This document shows, one piece after another, positions 7,835 to 17,123 of a DNA stretch of 51,931 nucleotides (position 1 is its first letter; every line of letters starts with the position of its first letter). This DNA comes from Candidatus Poseidonia sp. Its GTDB lineage: Archaea; Thermoplasmatota; Poseidoniia; Poseidoniales; Poseidoniaceae. Below the pieces are notes generated by a model. That model was given only the letters and a program-made list of their open reading frames with translations, ran no database searches and was not told the origin of the DNA. The stretch lies in contig JASLVM010000002.1 in assembly GCA_030741355.1 (NCBI GenBank), positions 1-51,931 of the forward strand. Direction: 5' to 3'. Position numbers and translations under genes: made by a program.

Positions 7835-9094
7835 ATGTCCGACGATGCCAAGTTGTCAGCGCGCCGTTTGCGCCTGAAACTGGCTCTTGAAGAACTCCGA
7901 GAAATGAAGGGGTTCGGAACCGAATTGGTCACGCTCATCATTCCACCCGACCGGCAAATTTCCGATGCCCGTGGCATGCTCCAAAACGAGCACGGTCAAG
8001 CGGCCAACATCAAATCCAAAGGCACACGTAAGAATGTCCAAGGTGCCATTGAATCCGCCATCTCAACGCTCTCCCGATTCAAAACACCCGGAGAAAACGG
8101 TTTGGCCATCTTCGTCGGTTCCATCATCATTGGAAACAACAAGAGTCGGATGGTCAACATCGTGGTGGATGACCCGCCGCAATCCCTGGTCTCCTTCAGA
8201 TACAGATGCGATTCCAGATTTGAATTAACCCAACTCGAAGAGATGTTGGTTGACAAAAAATCCTACGCTCTCTTTGTCATTGACCGTGCTGAAGCGGCGT
8301 ACGGCATCGCGACTGGGAAACGTATCCACGTTCAGGAACACTTGGTCTCAAACATCATGGGCAAGCACCGTCAAGGTGGACAATCTGCTCAACGTTTTGA
8401 GCGACTCATCGAAGAGGCGGCACACAATTTCTTCAAGCGAGCCACCGAACACGCTTGTTCCTACTGGCTGCCCCACTTGGAAAACATTCAGGCGGTCATT
8501 GTTGGAGGCCCAGGCGCCACCAAAGATTTCGTGGTAAAAAACGAATATTTCCATCATGAAATCGCCAAGAAAATCGCTAAGACGACGTTTGATGTAGGAT
8601 ACTCAAACGAATCTGGCGTGCGCGAATTGGTTGAAAATGCAGGCCAGTTGATGGGCGAAATCGAGTTGGATGCCGAACGTCAAATCATGAATCGCTTCCT
8701 CGAGGAATTGATTCGTGCCCATCCAAAAGCCACCTATGGTGAGATGATGATCAAGCAAGCCTTAGCCCAAGGTGCCGTTGACACCCTTTTGATCTCCGAA
8801 GGGCTTCGAGGAAGTATCGTTGAATTGACCTGCAAAAAGTGCGGGCACGGCTCCGAGGAAAAGTGGGAGGCACGACTGACCCGGCAACAGGAAGTGCCGC
8901 CATGCCCCTCATGCGAAGCATCGGGAGATTCAATTCGAGAATTGGCGAGTCACTCCATCATCGATTCACTCAGTAAACTCGCTGAAGAGGGTAACTCACA
9001 AGTCACTTACATTTCTACGGATACTGAAGAGGGTTCACAACTGATGCAAGGATTTGGTGGACTTGCTGCCATTCTACGCTACCCAATGATGTGA
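7835..9094 (+). CDS. prf1: Peptide chain release factor aRF1
   Basis: Archaeal class 1 release factor that reads all three stop codons and triggers peptidyl-tRNA hydrolysis. It has 419 residues, the normal length. NIKS is at 58-61, YxCxxxF (YRCDSRF) at 123-129 and the catalytic GGQ at 181-183. A C-terminal four-cysteine mini-ribbon (CKKCG and CPSCEAS) is also present. The ATG at 7835 is preceded by GGGGGAAG; an upstream in-frame start at 7796 adds residues not seen in the family. It is followed 9 nt later by argS, probably one transcript. Confidence 0.96.
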   Translation: MSDDAKLSARRLRLKLALEELREMKGFGTELVTLIIPPDRQISDARGMLQNEHGQAANIKSKGTRKNVQGAIESAISTLSRFKTPGENGLAIFVGSIIIGNNKSRMVNIVVDDPPQSLVSFRYRCDSRFELTQLEEMLVDKKSYALFVIDRAEAAYGIATGKRIHVQEHLVSNIMGKHRQGGQSAQRFERLIEEAAHNFFKRATEHACSYWLPHLENIQAVIVGGPGATKDFVVKNEYFHHEIAKKIAKTTFDVGYSNESGVRELVENAGQLMGEIELDAERQIMNRFLEELIRAHPKATYGEMMIKQALAQGAVDTLLISEGLRGSIVELTCKKCGHGSEEKWEARLTRQQEVPPCPSCEASGDSIRELASHSIIDSLSKLAEEGNSQVTYISTDTEEGSQLMQGFGGLAAILRYPMM

Positions 9095-9103
9095 GGTGAA
9101 GTC

Positions 9104-10867
9104 ATGGAGTTGCTGAAATCTGAAATTCAACCCCTCGTCGAGAGTGCTCTTGGTTCCTTGGGTGTTGATGCAAGTTTGGTTGACCGCATGCTCCAACCCG
9201 CAAGGGAAGCCGACCAAGGTGACCTCTCTCTCCCGTGTTTTCCATTTGCAAAAACCCTCGGCATGGCGCCCGCAGCCATTGCTGAGCAGGTCAAGGAGGC
9301 CATGAACGATCACGAAGCCATCCTTGAGGTCAACGCCGTGAACGGTTATCTGAACATCCGAGCCCACCCCATGTGGTTGGCTGGCCGACTTCTGAAAGGA
9401 GATGTGCGTCATGCTCAAGGAGGCTCACGCCGTGAAGTGCTCATTGAACACACCTCAGCGAACCCCAACGGACCGTTCCACGTCGGGCGAGCTCGAAACG
9501 CCATCTTGGGTGATACCCTCGTGCGCTTGCACCGGTTGTGGGGCGACAGCGTCACCGCCGAGTATTATGTCGACGACATGGGGAAACAAGTTGCTGTGCT
9601 CGCCTGGGCTCTCGAAAACATGACCACCGACGAGGTTGAAGGCTTGCTCGCTGAGCGAGAACCTGCCAGTCCGCAATGGGCCAACAAGGCAGACCACCAG
9701 CGAGTGCGATGGTACCAAGCCGCCCAGTTGTTGCGCAAAGAGAGTGAAAAGAGCGAAACCATCGAGAAGACCATCGGCGAACTGGTCCATGCCAGTGAAC
9801 ATGGAGACGAAGCCGTGCTTGCATCGTTTCAAGACGCTTACCAGCCCGTTCTAGACGGCATGCTCGAAACTTTGGGACGCCTTGGCATCGTCTTTGACCG
9901 CTTTACCAAAGAATCGGTGTTCGTCACAAACGGCGACGTGGCAAAACTCATGGAAACCCTTGGCGCATTGGAAATCAATGGGGTTGCTGAAAACGGAGCA
10001 CAATTCCTCGACTTAGGTCAACGAGGACTCAAAGGAAAGACAGAATTCTTCTATCGACGTGGGGATGGTTCCTCGCTCTATGCCACCAGAGACATCGCCT
10101 ATCATCAATGGAAATGGACGCAATGCAATGAACTGATCAACGTCCTTGGTGAAGACCACAAATTGCAGGCCCAACAGGTCGGCCTCACCCTTGAGGAACT
10201 CGGTGGACGCCGCCCTGAAGTCATGTTCTATTCCTTCATCAAATTACCAGAAGGCAAAATGTCCACCCGCCGAGGAAACGTGGTGTTCATGGACGACCTT
10301 CTCGAAGAGGCCCATGCCCATGCTGTTGAGGTTCTCAAGGAACGGCGCCCGGACCTCGACACGGAAGCGATGGCGACCATAGCAGAAGCCGTGGGTACCT
10401 CGGCCGTGAGATTCAACATCATCAGCGTCAGTCCAGAAAAGGGATTCACGTTCCGGTGGGAAGATGCCTTGAGTTTTGAAGCGGGCTCGGCTCCGTTCAT
10501 CATGTACAGCCATACCCGTGCCTGTTCCATTCATCGAAAGGTGATGGAAACCGACGCTGATTCTTCAGAAATGGCCTCCATGCCTCCTATACCGGAAGCA
10601 ACCATGCCGGATGGTCTGGTTCAATTGCTGCGCATGCTGGCCGTCCACGATGACCGATTGGCCAAGGTGGTCCGAGAGCATCGGCCCAACTTGTACGCCG
10701 AGTACATGCTCCAATTATCAACGGCCTACAACTCTTTCTATAGAGACTGCTACATCATCGATGAGGGGAAAGTCAACCCGTTTTATTTCGCCGTTTCGGA
10801 ACTTGCTCGAACCACACTGCGCGAAGGCATGGTTGGCCTTGGCATCGTCCCCCTTGAGACGATGTGA
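9104..10867 (+). CDS. argS: Arginyl-tRNA synthetase
   Basis: Class I synthetase of 587 residues. It has an N-terminal Add1-like domain (1-100), the HIGH-type motif FHVGR at 125-129, and the KMSK-type motif KMSTRRG near residue 385. The Arg-specific segment HTSANPNGPFH precedes HVGR. A helical DALR anticodon-binding domain ends in LREGMVGLGIVPLE. GGTGAAG lies 6 nt before the ATG. Its TGA is fused with the stop of the convergent NOG1 gene in TGATCA. Confidence 0.96.
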   Translation: MELLKSEIQPLVESALGSLGVDASLVDRMLQPAREADQGDLSLPCFPFAKTLGMAPAAIAEQVKEAMNDHEAILEVNAVNGYLNIRAHPMWLAGRLLKGDVRHAQGGSRREVLIEHTSANPNGPFHVGRARNAILGDTLVRLHRLWGDSVTAEYYVDDMGKQVAVLAWALENMTTDEVEGLLAEREPASPQWANKADHQRVRWYQAAQLLRKESEKSETIEKTIGELVHASEHGDEAVLASFQDAYQPVLDGMLETLGRLGIVFDRFTKESVFVTNGDVAKLMETLGALEINGVAENGAQFLDLGQRGLKGKTEFFYRRGDGSSLYATRDIAYHQWKWTQCNELINVLGEDHKLQAQQVGLTLEELGGRRPEVMFYSFIKLPEGKMSTRRGNVVFMDDLLEEAHAHAVEVLKERRPDLDTEAMATIAEAVGTSAVRFNIISVSPEKGFTFRWEDALSFEAGSAPFIMYSHTRACSIHRKVMETDADSSEMASMPPIPEATMPDGLVQLLRMLAVHDDRLAKVVREHRPNLYAEYMLQLSTAYNSFYRDCYIIDEGKVNPFYFAVSELARTTLREGMVGLGIVPLETM

Positions 10868-11983
10868 TCAGACATCTTGACGATACCAACCCTCGGGGAG
10901 TTCCATTGGATTGTTCGGTCGAGCAGCCTTTACTTTGCGGACGATTTCCAAACGCATAGCATCCAGACCAACGTTTTCGGTGGCCGACAAACAAACTCGG
11001 CCTTCTCCATCCATCAACAAAGGAAGCATGGGCTCTCCTTCGCTGCCTTCCTCCCGCCAGGCCTCTTCTTCAGCCCTCACTTCATCCCACATCGGAGGGA
11101 GGGGTTGAAGCAAATCGGCCTTGGAACTGACCATCATCAATTCGGTTTCAGGAAGTAGATTTCGCACTTCTTCAAGCAGGTTCATCTGCTCCACATAGGG
11201 CGTACCGCATGATTCACTTTCATCAACGAGGAACAACACCAAGGAACCAATGTTTTCCAAAGCGGCGATGGCTTGCATTTCGATGTGGTTGCGTTCCTCC
11301 ATGGGGCGGTCAAGCAATCCGGGAGTGTCCACCATTTGGTACTGCAAACGACGATGGACGAAGTGGCCAACGTGAATCTGTTTGGTGGTGAACGGGTAGT
11401 GGTTCACCTCCATTTTTCCGGTACTAAGGGCGGAGATGAACGCCGACTTTCCGACGTTGGGTGCACCACAAACGACGATACAAGGCGAGACGGGGTCGAC
11501 CTTTGGCAATCGCTTGAGGGTCTCTCTTGCTTCACTTAACCAAGTCAAGGAAGGGCCAACCTGCCGCATCACTGAAGAGATGCGCCCGTAGGCTTCCCGC
11601 CTCGCATCGTGCATCAAATCCGTACGACCCGTACGAATGATTTTCTTGGCGTTTTGGGAGGCGATTCGGAGCACCTGCTTCGAGGCCCATTGAAGGGTGG
11701 CCAGATTCTTTCGGTATTCATCGCAACCAACACAAGCGTCGATCATGGCGACATCGAAGAGAGGGGATTGGTCCAACGAAGGCCAAGCAGCCACCAGTTC
11801 CTGGAACTCTGTTGCGATGATGTCGGCTGCCGTTTGCACCATGCGCGTCATTTGCTTGCGCACCCGAAACACCCGGTCGGAGTCGTCGACCCGGTCGGCC
11901 GCTTTCTTGGCACGAGAGAAGGCTTTGTCGAGGATTTCATCCTCCAACAAGACCGTACCTAGGGTGCGCCAGGAGACCTTCAT
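10868..11983 (-). CDS. NOG1-family ribosome-assembly GTPase
   Basis: Obg/HflX-superfamily GTPase of 371 residues resembling archaeal and eukaryotic NOG1, involved in large-subunit assembly. A helical N-terminal bundle (1-160) precedes the G domain. G1 is GAPNVGKS at 173-180, G3 DTPGLLD at 219-225 and G4 SSKAD at 286-290. G4 has Ser in place of the usual Asn of NKxD. The C-terminal tail is short and ends in GWYRQDV. It is divergent from the gene at 12094 and convergent with argS without any gap. Confidence 0.87.
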   Translation of the reverse strand: MKVSWRTLGTVLLEDEILDKAFSRAKKAADRVDDSDRVFRVRKQMTRMVQTAADIIATEFQELVAAWPSLDQSPLFDVAMIDACVGCDEYRKNLATLQWASKQVLRIASQNAKKIIRTGRTDLMHDARREAYGRISSVMRQVGPSLTWLSEARETLKRLPKVDPVSPCIVVCGAPNVGKSAFISALSTGKMEVNHYPFTTKQIHVGHFVHRRLQYQMVDTPGLLDRPMEERNHIEMQAIAALENIGSLVLFLVDESESCGTPYVEQMNLLEEVRNLLPETELMMVSSKADLLQPLPPMWDEVRAEEEAWREEGSEGEPMLPLLMDGEGRVCLSATENVGLDAMRLEIVRKVKAARPNNPMELPEGWYRQDV

Positions 11984-12093
11984 GCCTGTTCCTCAACGCT
12001 GTCCCGCCGTCATCCCTTGATGAAGTATCCCGTTGTGAACCGGATTGGGAGGACAAAGGTGAGGTTCATGTATGCTCGCCGATTGGTCGGTTC

Positions 12094-12534
12094 ATGGCGA
12101 AGAAAAAAACCGTTGAACTCCCCGAATGGGCCAAATCAATGTGGGAAGAAATGGGTTCACCAAAACTGGAAGGACTCAAGTCAGTTCACAATGGAGACCT
12201 CCTGGAACGCCGCCAAGGACTCCGCAGGGATGACTTTGTGGAAATCCATCTGGACGTTCAGGCCTTCGCCAACGCAGAAGATGCCTTTGTTCGTGGCCGA
12301 TTGATCTCCTCAGGAAAAACAAGTCTCGAGATTCTTACCGAGGACGGAAGTTGCGAATTCATCTCAAGGGACGTCATCGTAAAGATGGTCTTGGTCGCTC
12401 ATACTCGCCCGGCCTACATCGACGATAAGGAATTGCTGGCCTTTGAGCGAGAGGACATGAAGCGACGCTCTAAGCTCCACGAGAAGGTGGAGAAGGAAAC
12501 CAAAGGCAACGATGATTCGCACCTTTGGGGCTGA
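12094..12534 (+). CDS. Hypothetical protein, possible small beta-barrel RNA-binding fold
   Basis: A 146-residue protein with a basic N-terminus (MAKKKTVELP). The central beta-rich stretch (DDFVEIHLDVQAF, FVRGRLISS, SLEILTEDGSCEFISRDVIVKMVLV) resembles the strand rhythm of Sm-like or other small beta barrels. A long charged C-terminal helix ends in HLWG. The fold suggestion is inference. It heads a plus-strand run with pterin dehydratase and a 2Fe-2S ferredoxin: 4 nt to the next ATG, then 2 nt. Confidence 0.65.
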   Translation: MAKKKTVELPEWAKSMWEEMGSPKLEGLKSVHNGDLLERRQGLRRDDFVEIHLDVQAFANAEDAFVRGRLISSGKTSLEILTEDGSCEFISRDVIVKMVLVAHTRPAYIDDKELLAFEREDMKRRSKLHEKVEKETKGNDDSHLWG

Positions 12535-12538
12535 TTGA

Positions 12539-12784
12539 ATGGCGCACCCGGTTGGCTGGACCGAACTTGAAGGCCGACTCATGCGCGAGTTTTCTTTTGA
12601 TGACTTCCTCCAAGCAAAGGCCTTCATCGATGATGTCAGTCAGATTTGTGAGTCGCAACAACACCATGCTGAACTCCATTTTGGATGGGGATATGCCGTT
12701 GTTGAGACCTTTTCACACGACACCAACAGCATCACTCAGCGAGACATCGACTTGGCCAACGCCATCAACGCTCTTGGGGTCTGA
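12539..12784 (+). CDS. Pterin-4a-carbinolamine dehydratase family protein
   Basis: An 81-residue protein of PCD/DCoH type, which dehydrates 4a-hydroxytetrahydropterin; archaeal members may also act in molybdopterin-related or unknown roles. The signature is clear: QQHHAELHFGWGYAVVETFS with the catalytic His pair, then SITQRDIDLANAIN. The usual P after HH is replaced by A. No aromatic amino-acid hydroxylase gene is nearby, so the substrate is uncertain. It is translationally close to both neighbours. Confidence 0.85.
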   Translation: MAHPVGWTELEGRLMREFSFDDFLQAKAFIDDVSQICESQQHHAELHFGWGYAVVETFSHDTNSITQRDIDLANAINALGV

Positions 12785-12786
12785 AC

Positions 12787-13125
12787 ATGCCGGCCGACCC
12801 CAAAGGTAGAACCGAAGCAGGCTACGTCCGGCACGCCTTCATCTGTGCCCACGAACGCCCCGAGGGTGCGGCTCGTCCGTCGTGTAGACCAAAGCAAAGC
12901 CTTGACCTCATGAGGCAAATCAAACAACGGGTTCGTGAAGAAAGCAAGGAAAATATCCGTGTCCAAAAATCAGGGTGCTTGGACCATTGCGAATTTGGCC
13001 CAACGTGTGTGGTCTATCCCGAAGGGACATGGTACGGATTGACGAACGAAGACAGCATTGAAGCCCTAGTCCATCACCTTTTGACTGGCGAAGTCAATGA
13101 AGACTACACGCTCAAGTTGGTTTGA
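12787..13125 (+). CDS. Thioredoxin-like [2Fe-2S] ferredoxin
   Basis: A 112-residue protein with the cysteine pattern of the thioredoxin-like 2Fe-2S ferredoxins: C20-x12-C33, then C64-x3-C68 (GCLDHC), with an extra C74 in FGPTCVVYPEG. The typical VYPEGTWY segment follows the last ligand. It is likely a soluble electron carrier of unknown partner. Its stop is fused with the convergent aIF2-beta stop (TGATCA). Confidence 0.85.
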   Translation: MPADPKGRTEAGYVRHAFICAHERPEGAARPSCRPKQSLDLMRQIKQRVREESKENIRVQKSGCLDHCEFGPTCVVYPEGTWYGLTNEDSIEALVHHLLTGEVNEDYTLKLV

Positions 13126-13599
13126 TCAAAGTTTGACCGGGCGAGTGGCACCGCACGCTTGACACTTGAGCAAGGTGGTTCGGTCTTCCTTCACAAAGTG
13201 CGTATCCGGTGCACCGCATTGACTGCACTTGATGTAGGTGTTCACGTAGTTTGCAATCGTGCCTTTGATTCGCTTTGGAGGGATTCGCCCCTTGAATCGA
13301 GCCCGAGGACCGTCTCGAGAACCGGAGGTACCAAGTTCGTTGAGAATGTACTGATAGACGTGATTTTCATCCCTGTCCATCATCGAGACGACTTCGTTGA
13401 AATTCCTGAAAATCGTGTTTGAACCCTCAATCATGATTTGAGGAGCAGGGAGTCTCCAACGGGAACGAGAGGAAATCTCCTCCGGAATGTTTTCACGGGC
13501 CCGGTCAAGAAGGCTCTCGTAGTCGAAGTCGGCCATGATTTTGCCCCGGGCCTCCATCCCTTCAAGACTTTCCCTTAGGGCTTGTTCGTAGGAAAGCAT
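13126..13599 (-). CDS. Translation initiation factor aIF2 subunit beta
   Basis: Beta subunit of the aIF2 GTPase that brings initiator tRNA to the ribosome. The 157-residue protein has an N-terminal gamma-binding helix, a central alpha/beta domain (NTIFRNFNEV near 61-70) and a C-terminal zinc ribbon with C125, C128, C146 and C149. The ATG at 13599 gives a family-typical N-terminus (MLSYEQALRESLEGM); the open frame to 13707 runs into the divergent gfcR gene. Only 36 nt separate the two divergent start codons, so the promoters must overlap the opposite genes. Confidence 0.93.
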   Translation of the reverse strand: MLSYEQALRESLEGMEARGKIMADFDYESLLDRARENIPEEISSRSRWRLPAPQIMIEGSNTIFRNFNEVVSMMDRDENHVYQYILNELGTSGSRDGPRARFKGRIPPKRIKGTIANYVNTYIKCSQCGAPDTHFVKEDRTTLLKCQACGATRPVKL

Positions 13600-13635
13600 T
13601 GATGAGTGTTCCACGGCAGGCATGAAACGAGCAAC

Positions 13636-14220
13636 ATGGTCCTGAGCATCGAAGAACTCAAAGCACTTGCTTCCAGCCTGATGAAAGAAGGGTTGAACAC
13701 CCAACAAATTGCCGATGAACTCTCTCTTTCACAAGACACCATCACGTGGCTCCTTTCCGGTACAGGGGAGAGCGACCGTCCGAGTGATGTTCGCATCGGT
13801 TGGCGCACACTGGGTGTGCGTCCTCAGCGCATTGCGGCCGTAGGCTCCATCATGGCCGATGTTGTTGACGAAGAAATCGGCTACGAAAACATCGACACCG
13901 TGGTTGGCATCTCCATCAATGGCATCGCCTTCGCCTACGAAGTTGCGCGTGTCCTCGAATCGGACATGACGGTCTTCCGGACCACCGACAAGGGTGAAGG
14001 AAGCGGCTCACTTTCCAACAAATACGGGCAGGTGGCAGGAAAGCAAGTGGTGATCATCGATGATGTCCTTTCATCAGGCAAGACCCTTTCCAAGACGATT
14101 CAATCCATTCGCGCCGCCGGCGGGGAAGTCGTTCTCGCCATTGTCTTGGTCAACAAAACAACACGCAATGAAATCGACGATGTCCCTCTGCGAGGCCTGG
14201 TTCGAGCCGTCGCTGTTTGA
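13636..14220 (+). CDS. gfcR: GfcR-type regulator: HTH plus phosphoribosyltransferase domain
   Basis: A 194-residue protein combining an N-terminal helix-turn-helix (about 10-42, TQQIADELSLSQDTITWLL) with an orotate-phosphoribosyltransferase-like domain whose PRPP loop is VVIIDDVLSSGKT (138-150). This matches GfcR, the PyrE-like regulator of sugar catabolism described in haloarchaea. Whether it keeps catalytic activity is open. It lies just upstream of lysS (9 nt), probably in one transcript, which says little about its targets. The in-frame start at 13606 is an alternative. Confidence 0.82.
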   Translation: MVLSIEELKALASSLMKEGLNTQQIADELSLSQDTITWLLSGTGESDRPSDVRIGWRTLGVRPQRIAAVGSIMADVVDEEIGYENIDTVVGISINGIAFAYEVARVLESDMTVFRTTDKGEGSGSLSNKYGQVAGKQVVIIDDVLSSGKTLSKTIQSIRAAGGEVVLAIVLVNKTTRNEIDDVPLRGLVRAVAV

Positions 14221-14229
14221 GGTGAACAT

Positions 14230-15828
14230 ATGCACTGGAGCGACGTGATGGCCAAGCGTCTCGCTGAGCGAGGCAATAAGCACATCGTCGCCACCGGCAT
14301 CACACCCAGCGGCGAATTCCACATCGGCCATCTCCGTGAAATTTTGACCGGCGATATGATCGCTCGGGCAGCCAGACGTGCAGGGATGGAGGCAGAGTTG
14401 GTGTTCGTCGTGGACAACGCCGACCCGTTGAGGAAAGTCTACCCGTTTTTGGATGAAAGTTACGAAGCGTTCATCGGACACCAACTTGGTTCGATTCCAG
14501 CACCTGACCCGGAAGGCAAGCCCGATTGGGACCGCTTCAACAACGAAGGGTGGAGTTATGGCGACCATTTCTTGCAACCCTTCCTCGAAGCCCTGCGTCA
14601 AATCGGCGTCGTACCCAGACTTTTGCCTAACCTCGAGGCTTACCGGGCTGGCAAATTCAGCAGCGCTGCAAAAATCGCTTGTGACAATCCGCAGGCCATT
14701 CGGGAAATCATTGAGCGCGTATCTGGACGAGAACTCTCCGATGATTGGTTTCCTTGGCAACCGCTTGATTCCAAAGGTTCGTTGGACGGTTTGGTCATCA
14801 CCGGCTATGAGTACCCATGGGTGCACTGGACGGACAGCCACGGGGAAAACGGTTCATCCAACATCGAAAAAGGAGAAGGAAAGCTACCCTGGCGACTTGA
14901 CTGGCCTGCAAAGTGGGGGTTCAATCACATCACCTGCGAGCCCTTTGGTAAAGACCACGGAGCAGCAGGTGGCTCTTACGATACTGGAAAGGAAATCGCC
15001 GTCGTCTTTGGCCATGAGCCTCCCGCTCCGCTCACCTATGAGTGGATCAGTCTTAGAGGAAAAGGCGCTATGTCCTCCTCCTCAGGCAACACCATCGGGC
15101 CCATGGAAGCCTTGGGTCTTGTTCCACCAGAAATCCTTCGCTTTTTGGTGGCCAACTCAAAACCAAGCAAGGCTATAGAATTTGACACTGGAATGGGTTT
15201 GGTGAATCTAGCCGACGAATATGAGCGCCTTTCAGCACGCGACTTTGATGCAGAGATGAGCGATGAAAATCTCAGTCGCCGAAAGTTGGTTCAACTTGAA
15301 GACGCCAAAGTGGCCCTCGCCTTGGCCGCTGTTCATGAAGATGAACTCGCCACGGCCACCTCCATCAGTTTCAGACACATGGCCCTCTTGGCCCAAATCA
15401 AGCCCAACGACGAGGACGTTTGGACGAGTTTGAAGGATTCAGGTTCAATCACAGAATCAACCCCTCAACTCGAAGACCGACTCAAGCGAATGCGTGCCTG
15501 GATTTCTTCCGAACATTTCCCTGAGGAAATGAAGATCAACATCTGTAAAACTCCGAACCGGGAGGCGCTTTCAAGTCTCAACGAGCAGCAACGGTTGGTC
15601 CTGCACCACCTCCACGACGGCCTGAGCCGTGCTGAATGGTCAGCCGATGGCATCACGACGGCGTTCAAGGCGGCTGGTGAAGCGGCTCAAACCGGCATGA
15701 GAGACGTTTACAGGGCCTGCTATGCTCTTTTCATGGCCACTGAACGGGGGCCAAGGTTGGCTCCCATTCTGTCAAATTGTGACCGGAAAGCCATCCTTGA
15801 CTTGGTCGAGGATGCTTTGGATGCCTAG
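14230..15828 (+). CDS. lysS: Lysyl-tRNA synthetase, class I
   Basis: Archaeal class I LysRS of 532 residues. HIGH is intact (FHIGH, 30-34). The KMSKS loop is KGAMSSSSG near residue 277-285, as is usual for this class where the second Lys is often replaced. GITPSGE precedes HIGH, and the insert with WPAKWGFNHITCEPFGKDH is characteristic. The C-terminal third is helical. GAGGTGAA lies 7 nt before the ATG. No class II LysRS is seen in the window. Confidence 0.95.
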   Translation: MHWSDVMAKRLAERGNKHIVATGITPSGEFHIGHLREILTGDMIARAARRAGMEAELVFVVDNADPLRKVYPFLDESYEAFIGHQLGSIPAPDPEGKPDWDRFNNEGWSYGDHFLQPFLEALRQIGVVPRLLPNLEAYRAGKFSSAAKIACDNPQAIREIIERVSGRELSDDWFPWQPLDSKGSLDGLVITGYEYPWVHWTDSHGENGSSNIEKGEGKLPWRLDWPAKWGFNHITCEPFGKDHGAAGGSYDTGKEIAVVFGHEPPAPLTYEWISLRGKGAMSSSSGNTIGPMEALGLVPPEILRFLVANSKPSKAIEFDTGMGLVNLADEYERLSARDFDAEMSDENLSRRKLVQLEDAKVALALAAVHEDELATATSISFRHMALLAQIKPNDEDVWTSLKDSGSITESTPQLEDRLKRMRAWISSEHFPEEMKINICKTPNREALSSLNEQQRLVLHHLHDGLSRAEWSADGITTAFKAAGEAAQTGMRDVYRACYALFMATERGPRLAPILSNCDRKAILDLVEDALDA

Positions 15829-15911
15829 GTCATTGGACTTGGGTGAAAAGTCCTTGATTCCGATGCCGTTCCATCACACCCTTGAAAAGGTGTAACCTCT
15901 GTTCCTAATCC

Positions 15912-17093
15912 ATGGGAGGAGTCTATTGTCCAACCTGTGAGGCAGGCGTTGAAGTAACCGCTAAATTCTGTCTCTCCTGTGGCCACGACCTGACGATACA
16001 GGGCCCCATCACCGCTACAGGCCACGACCTGCACCAACTCAAAGACGTGATTCGACTTCGTGAGGACCTCTCCATGGCGGAGAAGTTTGACATGATCGCC
16101 AAGATTGAAGATGGCGCTGACCCCATCGCCCTGGGTATTGCCGCCGCTGCAGATGATGGCGACCTGCCGCCTGAACAAGAGGCTCCTGCGCAAAATCAAG
16201 GCGAGGTCGCTCCCGCACTGCAAGCAGCCACATGGGACAACGGTGCAGCCGCTGCGGCCACAGAATTGGCGACTGAAGGTTTGAAGATTCACGATCTGAA
16301 GAAGGCGGGTGCCTTTGACAAAGAAGACAAGACCTTTGTTGAAGCCATGGACTTGGGCCGTAAAGCAACCCTTGAGGTGCTCAAAGTTTCACAAGGCATG
16401 GTCTTACCGGCCAACGATGCGTTGCAACAAGTTCCCATCATGCAACCCCCCAACAAGAGCTTCTGTCCAAAATGTGGCTCTGACATCCATGCGAATACGA
16501 TGTTGCAATGGAAGAAGTGGAGCGACACATCCACCGAGGTGTTGACCATTCAACTCGAAGCCGCAATGCGTACTTCTCTGATGCATCTCTCCGCGTCCTA
16601 CCGAGATAAGATTCAGGACCTTCAGGACCAACTCACCGACGCAAAGAAGGCTGTTGAGCGAGCCAAGGAAGAGCTGTCTTCGGCCCCAAAAACAGAAGCG
16701 AAAGAGGCCGAGGCTCCAAAAGCCAAAGAGAAAAAGAAAACGGGCAAGGCCGCTGCGGCGACCAAAGCCGCACCAAAGAAAGCGAGTTCTACTCCAACCA
16801 AACCAAAATCAGGAGGCCTTTTCGGTGCAAAGAAACCGAAGAAGACCTACGAAGGCGAGCCCGGTGGCAAAGCAGAATGGTTCCTCGAGGAAGCGCTTGA
16901 TACCGTCTATGACCCCCACGGCACCGGCAAGCCCGTGAAGGCCGCCATGATCCTCGCCCGTTCTTCCGAAGGCAACGTCAGGGTTCGTGATGTCATTCGC
17001 ATCTATGCTGTTGAAGGTGAAGACGGCATCTCTGAACTTGCATGGACGAGCCCGCTTACCAAATACCTCATCGAGGCGTTTGACGCTTGCTGA
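15912..17093 (+). CDS. Zinc-ribbon, coiled-coil, Lys/Ala-rich hypothetical protein
   Basis: A 393-residue protein of unknown function. Residues 6-23 form a zinc ribbon (CPTC and CLSC). A further CPKCG occurs near residue 185. A helical part around 225-260 (DKIQDLQDQLTDAKKAVERAKEE) looks like a coiled coil. It runs into a long Lys/Ala/Pro-rich low-complexity linker (about 260-310). A compact C-terminal domain of about 75 residues (EWFLEEALDTVYD to IEAFDAC) ends the protein. The mix suggests a scaffold or nucleic-acid-associated protein. The RND exporter starts 30 nt downstream. Confidence 0.7.
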   Translation: MGGVYCPTCEAGVEVTAKFCLSCGHDLTIQGPITATGHDLHQLKDVIRLREDLSMAEKFDMIAKIEDGADPIALGIAAAADDGDLPPEQEAPAQNQGEVAPALQAATWDNGAAAAATELATEGLKIHDLKKAGAFDKEDKTFVEAMDLGRKATLEVLKVSQGMVLPANDALQQVPIMQPPNKSFCPKCGSDIHANTMLQWKKWSDTSTEVLTIQLEAAMRTSLMHLSASYRDKIQDLQDQLTDAKKAVERAKEELSSAPKTEAKEAEAPKAKEKKKTGKAAAATKAAPKKASSTPTKPKSGGLFGAKKPKKTYEGEPGGKAEWFLEEALDTVYDPHGTGKPVKAAMILARSSEGNVRVRDVIRIYAVEGEDGISELAWTSPLTKYLIEAFDAC

Positions 17094-17123
17094 AGCCCCA
17101 CGGTTTCCTCAGCATCAAGCGGA

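Noticed and set aside
15853-15895. Imperfect hairpin ACACCCTT-GAA-AAGGTGT after lysS
   Set aside because: One bulge and no T-run; too weak to call a terminator.
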